Assembly: GCF_044793635.1 (NCBI RefSeq)
Contig: NZ_CP084992.1
Span: 620,001-684,000, forward strand
DNA: 64,000 bases
Direction: 5' to 3'
Source: Virgibacillus_F necropolis_A
GTDB taxonomy: Bacteria; Bacillota; Bacilli; Bacillales; Amphibacillaceae
Shown: piece by piece, positions 35,339 through 42,766 of the stretch
How the letters are laid out: each line of letters starts with the position of its first letter
Position numbering within the stretch: position 1 is the stretch's first letter
Program-made: the position numbers and the translations under genes
Notes under the pieces: model-generated
What the model was told of the DNA's origin: nothing
Databases searched by the model: none
Seen by the model: only the letters and a program-made list of their open reading frames with translations

Positions 35339-35746
35339 CTATGTTTCTATGAGAAAAGGGCATTCTTCATAAGTTGATTTCATTATGTGATAGCATTTTA
35401 TTTTAGGTTCAGATTTAAAGGAGACAATCATCATTATTATTTCATAATCAGGGTGACTAAAAATATCATAACGAGAAGGTATCGGTGCAGTAGTTGGGTG
35501 TGAATGATAAGCGACTATAACACTCTCTTCCAGTTCCTTAATTTTCTGTAGAGTCTTTTCCATTACCTTCTTTTTAACAAAGAAGCGTCTTTCGGATTGT
35601 AATTCGTTTTCTAATCTCCAAAAAGAACTCACTTTATTGTTAGTACCGGATAAAAGACCACACGCTTCATGAGGAAGATGTGATTGTGCATGCTCAACCA
35701 CACCTTTCAAAACAAAATGAGGAATTATTACTTCGTTAATACCCAT
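35339..35746 (-). CDS. JAMM/MPN+ (M67-family) metalloprotease
   Basis: Zinc isopeptidase-like protein of 135 residues. The motif is complete: Glu in HLPHEACGLLSG near 26-35, then VIVAYHSHPTTAPIPSRYD, i.e. H-x-H-P-x(6)-S-x(2)-D. In other bacteria such proteins cut ubiquitin-like or sulphur-carrier proteins from C-terminal conjugates; no carrier is visible here. ATG 35746 comes one base after the TAG stop of the upstream coiled-coil gene and has a poor ribosome site of its own, so it depends on translational coupling. The frame continues upstream but is unmatched. Confidence 0.85.
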   Translation of the reverse strand: MGINEVIIPHFVLKGVVEHAQSHLPHEACGLLSGTNNKVSSFWRLENELQSERRFFVKKKVMEKTLQKIKELEESVIVAYHSHPTTAPIPSRYDIFSHPDYEIIMMIVSFKSEPKIKCYHIMKSTYEECPFLIET

Positions 35747-35747
35747 A

Positions 35748-36668
35748 CTAATCTTTCTTTCGGAAAAAGTTAAAGAATGATAAAATATCAGTCTTTTCAT
35801 TTTCTTTATTTTCATTAGGAATATCAACAGCATCTTTTTTCTTCTCGTTTGAAGCTTCCATATCCACTTTATTAGAAGAACTAGTTAATGTTTGATCTTT
35901 ATTAGATTGGATATTATTTGGCACTGCAGAATTAGCGGAGTCTTTGTTTGCTTTCGGAACCGCTTGATTCATTGCCTTTTTATTTATATTATTTGTCGAT
36001 TTTGCATTAATATTTTTGTTGAGGTTATTAGTTAATTGTTCAGGATTAATACCATTTGATGGAAAACTTTTCTTACTGTTTTGCTGCTGTTCCTTTTGGC
36101 CGTTTTTTTGAATACTATTATCTGTGGTTGTTACATCATTTGAAGTTTCATGGACAATCTCTGAATTATTTATAAATTTTTGTAGTTGTTTGTATGATGG
36201 TGTAGGGTTTAGGTTTTGAACAGGAGAAATTGATTTTTGGTCAGTTTGTCTGATCTTACTTTCGGCATTTTCATTCGCCATGGATAAGGAGTCTTGTAAA
36301 TCAATCATAATATTTATTCTTTCTATAAGTTCATTAATATCACTATTGCTTAACCTATTCATTAAGGCTGAAACATCTTGATTCAACTCCTCGACAGTTT
36401 GGTTAAGAGAATCAATTTGAGCTGAAATTTTATTAACTTGTTGCTCATACTCCTCTATTTGCATATTTTGTTTTTCTTCCATTATTTCCATTACCCCTTC
36501 TAAATTTGTGACTTGCTTTTTAAAATCATAAAATTCGTTCTTCATGAGTAAATAATCGTCTACTGAATTTCCCGTTTTCAATGTGCTTAAGGTTTCTTTA
36601 TATATATTAATTTTCTGTTTCAACTTTTCAATTTCCTGAGCGGAGTATAACTTAGAATCACCCATCAT
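35748..36668 (-). CDS. Coiled-coil protein with low-complexity tail, coupled to the JAMM protease
   Basis: 306 residues. Residues 1-130 are a predicted coiled coil (IEKLKQKINIYKETLSTL, EEYEQQVNKISAQIDSLNQ), followed by an Asn/Ser/Lys-rich disordered stretch and a short FFNFFRKKD C-terminus. ATG at 36668, preceded by AAGGGTGA, is followed at once by a second ATG. No cysteine is present, unlike the neighbouring coat proteins. The gene is divergent from the Cys/Thr-rich protein gene. Function unknown; an assembly or tethering role in the spore is inferred from context. The aromatic-basic tail might be a docking peptide. Confidence 0.75.
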   Translation of the reverse strand: MMGDSKLYSAQEIEKLKQKINIYKETLSTLKTGNSVDDYLLMKNEFYDFKKQVTNLEGVMEIMEEKQNMQIEEYEQQVNKISAQIDSLNQTVEELNQDVSALMNRLSNSDINELIERINIMIDLQDSLSMANENAESKIRQTDQKSISPVQNLNPTPSYKQLQKFINNSEIVHETSNDVTTTDNSIQKNGQKEQQQNSKKSFPSNGINPEQLTNNLNKNINAKSTNNINKKAMNQAVPKANKDSANSAVPNNIQSNKDQTLTSSSNKVDMEASNEKKKDAVDIPNENKENEKTDILSFFNFFRKKD

Positions 36669-36772
36669 TCTTCACCCTTTTGTAATACATTTATTATACT
36701 ATTAATGATAATTTCAATAAGTGACAAATGTGCAATTTAATAAATTTCCCTCTAATTCCGCTCGTTAACTAT

Positions 36773-36799
36773 ACTCTTATTTTTTTTAATCATATGCTA
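36773..36799 (+). promoter_or_regulatory. Sigma-K-type promoter of the Cys/Thr-rich protein gene
   Basis: AC (36773-36774), 16-bp spacer, CATATGCTA (36791-36799), an exact CATAnnnTA match, 41 bp before the ATG at 36841. Confidence 0.62.
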
Positions 36800-36840
36800 C
36801 GAATGTAAGAAAAAATATATTAATTTGGAGGTGTTTTATA

Positions 36841-37497
36841 ATGAAAGCAACCGATTTTACTGGTGGTCAAGAGCTTCTATGTATAAACACAGAGAAGGTT
36901 TATGATTGGATTATTAACGATGCGGATTTTAATGTTGCTCTAGCTGATGTTACTGTTACTGTTCCCGCGGGGACTGTCTGTGAAGATATTGCAACAGTTA
37001 CTTGTGATGTTACTGGTGCAACAGCAACAGAAATAGGTGAGCGAACAGATTTACCTTTTATTATTGACGGTGCAGAAGTAACACTTCAGCAAGTTACAAT
37101 AAGCAAAACTTTTGATGTAACCATAACTGTAACACTTCTTGACGGTACTCCTGTAACGTCAGAAGTACAAACTTTCACAAGACTTGAACAGGTTACTCTA
37201 TGTGCACCTGAGGGTACTGCTATCGAAGTTGAGTACACAACTAATTCTTGTTTTGTCACTAGCTTCAACTGTGTTGTTCCTGCCGATGGTTCAATTTCTC
37301 TAACAGGCCTTAGCGTATCACTAATTTTGTGTCAAAGCATTCAATCAACATTTCCTGTAACATTAGAACTTGTAGCTGAATTCTGTCAGCCTAGAGACTT
37401 ACTACCTGTTGGTCCTTGCCCTGCTCCAACAATCCCACCACAATGCCCAGTACTTTTCCCGAGTAATGGCGATGATGACAACGGGAATGTCGGATAA
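36841..37497 (+). CDS. Cys/Thr/Val-rich beta-structured probable spore-surface protein
   Basis: 218 residues, acidic, rich in Thr, Val and regularly spaced Cys (about ten). Alternating hydrophobic residues (VTVTVPAGTVCEDIATVTC, VTISKTFDVTITVTLLDG) predict a beta sandwich. It opens with GGQELLCINTEKVYDWIIN and ends in a Pro/Cys-rich segment and a DDDNGN tail. There is no signal peptide, as usual for coat proteins made in the mother cell. ATG 36841 follows GGAGGTG and a sigma-K-type promoter. I cannot name the family; it may build a disulfide-linked outer layer or an appendage. Confidence 0.72.
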   Translation: MKATDFTGGQELLCINTEKVYDWIINDADFNVALADVTVTVPAGTVCEDIATVTCDVTGATATEIGERTDLPFIIDGAEVTLQQVTISKTFDVTITVTLLDGTPVTSEVQTFTRLEQVTLCAPEGTAIEVEYTTNSCFVTSFNCVVPADGSISLTGLSVSLILCQSIQSTFPVTLELVAEFCQPRDLLPVGPCPAPTIPPQCPVLFPSNGDDDNGNVG

Positions 37498-37511
37498 GCA
37501 GTTAGCATAGG

Positions 37512-37541
37512 ATAAAGAGAGGAGTCCTCCTCTCTTTATTA
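37512..37541 (+). terminator. Terminator or attenuator after the Cys/Thr-rich gene
   Basis: Perfect 12-bp stem ATAAAGAGAGGA (37512-37523) and TCCTCTCTTTAT (37528-37539) with a 4-base loop; the right arm supplies a short T-rich end. The next gene starts 20 bp later and may rely on read-through. Confidence 0.75.
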
Positions 37542-37561
37542 TATGCAAGGAGTGATAATGG

Positions 37562-38155
37562 GTGAAAAAAAACAGTTTTCATGAATACAGACAGAAGGTC
37601 AATTATCTGAACGAAAAAACTATCACCTATATAGCTGAAATTAAAGAAAACTTAAATCATTATGAAAAGAGCCAGGATTTCAATGTTCTCTGTTATTTTA
37701 CATATTCTTTAAACCTCTCCGATGATAAAAAAGTAGATAACCTAAGTATTGGATCATTTCATATTCTTAACATAGGGAACCAACCATTAACCAATCCTTA
37801 CATTTGTATTAAACTTTCTCCAAAGGATCTTTTTACTTTTTCCGGAAAATACTTATATAATAAACCAAACCAATTAATGAATTCACCCGATGCATGGGAA
37901 CGCATTAACGATCGGGATGAAAAAGAAGAATATTGGCTAAAGCCTGTTGGTATAAAAACAATTGAGCCTTCTCAAAAAATATCATTTTCAAACTTTCAAG
38001 TGAAATGGCCCCCTCAAAAATCCTATTTTGGTAGCATTACGGGATTTGTATATTGTGATGAATTTAAAGATGGGAAAGCTGCCATTAATCAATTTAGTGT
38101 GAGTGGAACTATTCGTGAACGGGGTGAAATGAATGATGAAGAACGAAAATCATGA
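37562..38155 (+). CDS. Unknown protein, 197 residues, spore-surface island
   Basis: GTG 37562 lies after AAGGAGTGA. The protein has a helical N-terminus (EKTITYIAEIKENLNHYEKS) and a beta-rich main domain with GSFHILNIGNQPLTNPYICIKLSP and FGSITGFVYCDEF; few cysteines and no signal peptide. I do not recognise the family. It overlaps the next gene by 23 bases, and sits 64 bp after the Cys/Thr-rich protein gene in the same direction, so the three could be one transcript with partial attenuation. A structural or assembly role is only inferred. Confidence 0.68.
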   Translation: MKKNSFHEYRQKVNYLNEKTITYIAEIKENLNHYEKSQDFNVLCYFTYSLNLSDDKKVDNLSIGSFHILNIGNQPLTNPYICIKLSPKDLFTFSGKYLYNKPNQLMNSPDAWERINDRDEKEEYWLKPVGIKTIEPSQKISFSNFQVKWPPQKSYFGSITGFVYCDEFKDGKAAINQFSVSGTIRERGEMNDEERKS

Positions 38156-38459
38156 ACGTGAATTGCTCCTGAAACAATTAATTCGACACAGTATCAATGA
38201 TCAGATTGAAGCATTAAAAAGTAACAAAAAAGAAAGTAATAGCAGTTTTGTATTCCTTGATAGTTCAACTTTAAACATGTTGATCTTATATTTGCTAATG
38301 AATTCGGATGGTGAAAAAAGTCAGGTCAATAAACCGGAAGCAGCAAACAGTAATGATGATCCGGTTACAGATGAGTCTATGGGGGAGTTAGATGAATTGA
38401 TTAGTAATCGTACACAAGAATTTGAAGAGGTTCTTGCACTATTAAAAGAAAAACTTTAG
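38133..38459 (+). CDS. Unknown helical protein, 108 residues, overlapping its upstream neighbour
   Basis: ATG 38133 follows GGGGTGA within the 3' end of the preceding gene, a coupled start. The N-terminal half is basic and helical (ELLLKQLIRHSINDQIEALKS), the centre hydrophobic (LDSSTLNMLILYLLMN, perhaps amphipathic), and the C-terminal half acidic (ELISNRTQEFEEVLALLKEKL). No family recognised. A hairpin with a T-run follows at 38475. Confidence 0.65.
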   Translation: MMKNENHERELLLKQLIRHSINDQIEALKSNKKESNSSFVFLDSSTLNMLILYLLMNSDGEKSQVNKPEAANSNDDPVTDESMGELDELISNRTQEFEEVLALLKEKL

Positions 38460-38473
38460 TTATTGATTCAGAT

Positions 38474-38499
38474 GGAGCTGCCTTAAGCAGTTCTTTTTT
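38474..38499 (+). terminator. Terminator after the 108-residue protein gene
   Basis: GAGCTGC (38475-38481) pairs with GCAGTTC (38487-38493, one GU) and is followed by TTTTTTA. Good intrinsic terminator, 16 bp past the stop. Confidence 0.75.
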
Positions 38500-38619
38500 A
38501 TTGGCTCTTTTCGTACGCTTTGTTGCTTTTCATCTTCATAGTTGATATAAAATACGACGTAACTTCTAACTATATTAGGTCTGTATTACTGATAATGGAA
38601 ACAAGTTACTTAGGCAGCC

Positions 38620-38732
38620 GCAGCCCGTATACACTTCGCTTTCCCGCGAGCGGCTGGTGAGCCTCCTTGTGCTGACGCACTGCGTAGTCTCACCGATGCC
38701 TGTCCTCCCGCAGGAGTTATCATGAACGAAAC
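38620..38732 (-). repeat. Family B palindromic repeat, copy 2, upstream of the IS110 transposase
   Basis: On the minus strand: GTTTCGTTCAT, then the core ACTCCTGCGGG ... GGTGAGACTACGCAG ... AAGGAGGCTCACC ... CGCGGGAAAGCGAA, then GTGTATACGGGCTGC. The two outer motifs recur close together without the core at 40363-40398. The rest of the gap (38500-38619, 38733-38819) contains only the transposase upstream region. Confidence 0.78.
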
Positions 38733-38819
38733 TAGCCCCTTGTCGTAATAACGTAGGTTAATTTGGGTATAGAGTAGTACAAACCAAATCAGAGCTATAA
38801 TACGAAAGGAGCTAGTAAT

Positions 38820-39935
38820 ATGAATAATACCACAAAATACGTCGGTTTAGACGTATCAAAAGAAAAGATTGCAGTAGCGGTTGCAGATGAGGGACGTTCT
38901 AAACCGAGATATGTTGGTATGATTGACTATACGGTAGAAGCAATTAGAAAGATAATGAAAAAACTAGGAGAGCCGAAACAGCTTCAAGTTTGTTATGAAG
39001 CCGGACCAACTGGATACGGACTCTATCGACTTCTTAACAGTATGGATATTGAATGTGAAGTAATTGCACCATCGTTAATACCAAAGAAACCTGGCGAACG
39101 TGTAAAGACTGATAAACGTGATGCCATTAATCTCGCAAAACTTTATCGTGCTGGGGAATTAACACCTATCTATGTACCAACAGAAGATGATGAGGCACTA
39201 CGTGATTTGGTTCGAGCACGCGAGGATGTAAAGGAAGATGAATTAAGAGCTAAACATAGACTAACAAAATTTCTTCTAAGAAATGAAATCAAACCGCCTA
39301 AAGGAACCAAAAAATGGACAGTGAAATATTGGGATTGGCTGGATAAAATGACATTTGAACGGTCTGCATCCCGGGTGGCATTCCAAGAATATTTGCAGCA
39401 ACTAAAAGAATTTCAGCAACGATTAAAAGTATTGGAAGAGGAAATTGAAGACCAAGCCAAAGAAGGTGTCCACGCACCAATGATCCAAACCCTTATGACA
39501 TTACGAGGAGTAGCAATTATTACAGCAACTAGTTTGGTTGCGGAAATTGGATCATTCAAGCGATTTCAGACACCAAAACAATTTATGGCATACACTGGAC
39601 TGGTACCAAGTGAAAGTTCCAGCGGTGAATTACGTAGATTAGGTAGCATAACCAAAACAGGGAATCAACATGTTCGAAGATTGTTGATAGAGGCCGCGTG
39701 GGGCTATAGATATAAACCCGCAGTCAAAGGAAAGCTGAAGAAACGACAAAAGGGACAGCCGTCGAATATCTTAGGAATTTCATGGAAGGCTCAAAACCGC
39801 TTGCACAAAAAATATTTTTGTCTATTAGGACGTGGAAAAGAGAGTGGGAAAGCAATTACGGCAGTAGCAAGAGAACTGGCAGGATTCATTTGGGCAATTT
39901 CCCACGAATCTAATTGTGAAGCTAAAACAAATTAA
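38820..39935 (+). mobile_element. IS110-family (DEDD) transposase gene
   Basis: The 371-residue recombinase has the IS110 two-domain layout. The N-terminal RuvC-like part has YVGLDVSKEKIAVAVAD (first Asp near 10), QVCYEAGPTGYGLYRLL (Glu near 61) and KTDKRDAINLAKLYRAGEL (Asp pair near 98-101). The C-terminal part has MTLRGVAIITATSLVAEIG, FMAYTGLVPSESSSGE with the conserved serine, and GNQHVRRLLIEAAWGYR. ATG 38820 follows AAAGGAG. The gene is intact, so the element may be active. Such elements carry no obvious inverted ends, so I cannot fix the boundaries; related enzymes use an RNA guide made from a non-coding end. Confidence 0.95.
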
Positions 39936-40200
39936 ACTCCAATAAGCTAAAAAAGGATGAACATTCATTTGAAAAGGGAATGAGTATAGGGCTCGGAGGC
40001 AAAGGTGAAAACCGTAAGGGAGAACGCACGACGTAGACTTGTGCTAGCCATAAATTGGTGAACGCACGGCAGGAGTTCGTGTAAGATCCTTAGACGGAGA
40101 GATAAAATGTGAGAACCCACGGATATCAGTATGCTCATCGGAGTAGAGACTTTTGCCTTCGTGCCGTGTATTTATCTCCTTTATAAAATAAGAAAGGGGT
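39936..40200 (+). ncRNA. Structured non-coding segment after the IS110 transposase (candidate bridge/seek RNA)
   Basis: About 265 bp without a gene but with strong folding. Two tandem hairpins begin with the direct repeat GAACGCACG (about 40022 and 40060). A long pairing CACGGCA (40065-40071) with TGCCGTG (40162-40168) is crossed by GGAGAGATAAA (40096-40106) with TTTATCTCC (40171-40179), i.e. a pseudoknot or two alternative folds. IS110-group elements are known to encode a guide RNA in a terminal non-coding region, in the IS1111 subgroup downstream of the transposase. Exact ends are not determined. Confidence 0.55.
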
Positions 40201-40362
40201 AAATCATTATTCTTGGCTTATTATTAGCAAGCTAAAAGAAAGGAATTATTGTAGCAAATGGCAGCTTATAGAATATAACTCAAAAAAGGAGCCTAAAAAA
40301 GACTCTTAAATTAAGGTTGTCCAAAAAACTATATTTAAATAAGTGTGTGGGGTGACTTGACA

Positions 40363-40398
40363 GTTTCGTTCATATCAGTCTACGTGTATACGGACTGC
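40363..40398 (+). repeat. Short repeat resembling an empty site of the family B element
   Basis: GTTTCGTTCAT (40363-40373), ten bases, then GTGTATACGGACTGC (40384-40398). The same two motifs in the same order bracket the family B core at 38620-38732 on the other strand. The surrounding 40201-40449 shows no gene. Confidence 0.55.
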
Positions 40399-40449
40399 TG
40401 GTATAATTTTTGCCAATAACAGCATTCATTAGTTGTAAGATATGACCCA

Positions 40450-40575
40450 GTCCAGGTGAGTGGAGGGCGGTGACTCCTGCGGGAACAGCACGTGTCCGAA
40501 GACCCCGCAGAGTGATTTTCTCGAGGAGGCTAAGGCCGTGCCCGCGGAAAGCATCCGCCCGGAGCGATCCTGGAC
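40450..40575 (+). repeat. Family B palindromic repeat, copy 3
   Basis: Inverted ends GTCCAGG (40450-40456) and CCTGGAC (40569-40575), with inner arms GGGCGG and CCGCCC. The core has ACTCCTGCGGG, AGACCCCGCAG, CGAGGAGGCTAAGG and CCCGCGGAAAGC, as in the other two copies. Confidence 0.78.
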
Positions 40576-40787
40576 GGCAGCAATAGCACGTGTCTTTGGA
40601 AATAAACCAGCAGTTATGTCGCAGTTTATATCTATTCTCTTATAAATCAACAACCTTTGGGAAAACAGCCTTTTTATTAAAGCAAGTTAGATATTGAATA
40701 TCCAGAATTAACCTTTCATTGTTCCTGACATATAAATAAATATAATTCAGCCTATGTTTTAGGAACACCGTGATGGGAGGCATTATC

Positions 40788-41747
40788 TTGAAAAGTCGAA
40801 ACATCAAAAACAATGATCCTATTCAGCTTCAACAAAAGATTATCTATTTTAAGGCAGAACTAGCTAAATATAAAGATAAAGTTAATAAATATCAGAACAT
40901 CTATCTGATAGAAAATCTTGAAGAACAAAACTTTCAACTAATGAACGAAAAAGAGGAACTATCGCACCAGTTGAATAACATGAATAAAGAAATTAAAAAA
41001 CAGACTAGCGAATACAAAGAACGTGTACATTTGCATGAAATACAGAGGAAAACATATGTTACTTCAATTGATAACCTGCAGAAGACGCAAGCTGATTTAC
41101 AACAGATGAATAAGCACTTAACCGAAGTAATTAAAGTATTGAAAGACGAAATCGATTCCGTAAAATATAACTGCCAGAAACAGTTTTCTATCCTTCATAA
41201 GCAGAATCAAAAAAATATACCGAACATAGACCAAATTGAAAATATGCTTACTGGTTTCTTTCAAGAATCATATAAACAAGTAAACTCTAAAATTGAGGAC
41301 CTTGATAAATCCATTAACCAAAATACCCGTTCTAATATAGAAAGCCAGCATTTAATGAAAGAAATCGAACATAAAAATAAAACGATAGAAAAGCTCCAAG
41401 ATGACATTTTGAATATGAAAAAGCAAAATGAAAAGTACAAAAACGATATTACACTATTAGAAGAAGGCTTGAGCCAAAAAAATGATATCCAAACAAATAT
41501 AGACTCATCCCCTTCAACAGGTACATCTAGTATAGATTCTGAAACACTTTTTCAATTAGACCATCAGATTAAAGAGTTAGTGGGGCAATCGTTGGACTAT
41601 GAGGAAAAACTGGATTCCAAGTTGATTGTTATTAATGCTTTGGAAGATAAATTAGATCAGCTTACTGCGGAGATTAATGACATTAATAATACAAAGAAAG
41701 CAGCTCTTCTATCGAATGATGAGCAGCAAATATCCTCAGAAGAATAA
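40788..41747 (+). CDS. Long coiled-coil protein, unknown function
   Basis: 319 residues, almost wholly predicted coiled coil (IIYFKAELAKYKDKVNKYQ, EKEELSHQLNNMNKEIKKQ, EIEHKNKTIEKLQDDILNMK), with one cysteine near 130 and a Ser/Thr-rich break near 240. TTG 40788 is seven bases after GGGAGG; the frame also reads from GTG 40770. It resembles in style the coiled-coil gene at 35748 but is not an obvious duplicate. It lies at the edge of the spore-surface island, so a coat-assembly role is possible but unproven. Confidence 0.75.
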   Translation: MKSRNIKNNDPIQLQQKIIYFKAELAKYKDKVNKYQNIYLIENLEEQNFQLMNEKEELSHQLNNMNKEIKKQTSEYKERVHLHEIQRKTYVTSIDNLQKTQADLQQMNKHLTEVIKVLKDEIDSVKYNCQKQFSILHKQNQKNIPNIDQIENMLTGFFQESYKQVNSKIEDLDKSINQNTRSNIESQHLMKEIEHKNKTIEKLQDDILNMKKQNEKYKNDITLLEEGLSQKNDIQTNIDSSPSTGTSSIDSETLFQLDHQIKELVGQSLDYEEKLDSKLIVINALEDKLDQLTAEINDINNTKKAALLSNDEQQISSEE

Positions 41748-41791
41748 CAAAAAGTCATTAAGACCAGGAACATATAAATTAAAACTAAAAC

Positions 41792-41832
41792 AAACGTCAA
41801 ACATACTCTTTTGAAGGTTTGACGTTTTACAT
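41792..41832. terminator. Bidirectional terminator between the coiled-coil gene and mhqD
   Basis: Perfect 11-bp stem AAACGTCAAAC (41792-41802) and GTTTGACGTTT (41817-41827); T-rich sequence follows on both strands. It serves two convergent genes. Confidence 0.8.
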
Positions 41833-41840
41833 TTTTCTAC

Positions 41841-42443
41841 TTAAAGATTTATATACCATTTTCCAGCTGCTTCTACTTCACCATACGATAATTGGTGTCC
41901 CCTGTTTTCCCAATGAAGTTCAACATTAGCGCCTGAATTATCCAGTGTAGAAAATAGCTCTTCAGATTCCTTTGCTGGACAAATTGGATCGTTAGTACCA
42001 GCTGCGATAAATACATTTTTACCTGATAGATTTGGTAAATCAATTCCTCTTCTTGGAACCATCGGGTGATGTAGAATTGCTCCTATTAAAGCATCCTGGA
42101 AATGGAAGAGTAAGCTGGCTGCAATATTTGCACCATTTGAATAACCAATCGCAAAGATATTATTTCGATTAAATTCATATTTCTCGGCCGCTTCGTCAAG
42201 AAACTCATTTAATTCTTTCGTGCGGAAAATTAAATCATCTTCATCAAATACACCTTCAGCCAATCTGCGGAAGAATCGTGGCATCCCGTTTTCAAGAACA
42301 TTTCCTCTTACACTTAATATGTTTGCGTCTGAGTCAATTTTTTCTGCTAGAGGTAAAAGGTCTTGTTCTGTACCCCCAGTTCCGTGAAGTAACAGTAATG
42401 TTGGTTTTGATGGATCGTTTCCTTGTTGAAAAATATGTTTCAT
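41841..42443 (-). CDS. mhqD: MhqD-like carboxylesterase / phospholipase family hydrolase
   Basis: Alpha/beta hydrolase of the MhqD type, induced in B. subtilis by quinones and catechols under MhqR. The 200 residues have the oxyanion motif LLLLHGTGGTEQDLL, the nucleophile elbow AIGYSNGANIAAS (Ser near 103), Asp in AAGTNDPICP and His in ENRGHQLSYGE. ATG 42443 with AAGGGGAA upstream. The gene is monocistronic with its own promoter and an operator-like palindrome; no mhqR is visible in the window. The physiological substrate is unknown. Confidence 0.9.
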   Translation of the reverse strand: MKHIFQQGNDPSKPTLLLLHGTGGTEQDLLPLAEKIDSDANILSVRGNVLENGMPRFFRRLAEGVFDEDDLIFRTKELNEFLDEAAEKYEFNRNNIFAIGYSNGANIAASLLFHFQDALIGAILHHPMVPRRGIDLPNLSGKNVFIAAGTNDPICPAKESEELFSTLDNSGANVELHWENRGHQLSYGEVEAAGKWYINL

Positions 42444-42528
42444 AACTAATTCCCCTTTCCAAGTTAAACCTCAATAGATGTATTTCTTTATTATTTGTAT
42501 ATAGATCACTTAATTTATTTTGAATTAA

Positions 42529-42550
42529 ATTATCTCTATTTCGAGATAAT
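42529..42550 (-). promoter_or_regulatory. MhqR-type operator upstream of mhqD
   Basis: Perfect dyad ATTATCTC-N6-GAGATAAT. The MhqR box in B. subtilis, as I recall it, is TATCTCGAATTCGAGATA, which agrees in arms and spacing. It begins at the -10 hexamer and covers the start region, as expected for a repressor. Confidence 0.75.
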
Positions 42551-42577
42551 AATATAACATTGTAGGATAAATGTCAA
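42549..42577 (-). promoter_or_regulatory. Sigma-A promoter of mhqD
   Basis: Minus strand perfect TTGACA (42572-42577), 17-bp spacer, TATTAT (42549-42554), about 105 bp before the ATG and overlapping the operator. Confidence 0.75.
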
Positions 42578-42623
42578 TCTATTGATTTATTACAACCCCA
42601 GGCCAAGCTTTAGTTATCAGAAT

Positions 42624-42666
42624 TAAAAAAACGTCAACCCCTTAATTTATAAAGGATTGACGTTTT
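42624..42666 (-). terminator. Terminator of the tRNA operon
   Basis: Minus strand AAAACGTCAATCCTTT pairs with AAGGGGTTGACGTTTT and is followed by more T; about 10 bp past the tRNA-Arg gene. Confidence 0.78.
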
Positions 42667-42675
42667 ACATTTTGA

Positions 42676-42749
42676 TGTCCCAGGCAGGATTCGAACCTGC
42701 GACCCACAGCTTAGAAGGCTGTTGCTCTATCCAACTGAGCTACTGGGAC
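42676..42749 (-). tRNA. tRNA-Arg (anticodon UCU)
   Basis: Minus-strand cloverleaf: acceptor GTCCCAG/CTGGGAC, D-arm AGCTCAGTTGGATAGAGC, anticodon loop CTTCTAA giving TCT, T-arm GCAGGTTCGAATCCTGC, discriminator A. CCA is not encoded (the next bases are TCA). Confidence 0.97.
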
Positions 42750-42766
42750 AAAATCATTAATATATA

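Noticed and set aside
40313..40340. Second copy of family C (GGTTGTCCAAAAAACT)
   Set aside because: Similarity to the copy at 28505 covers only about 13 bases, too little to claim.
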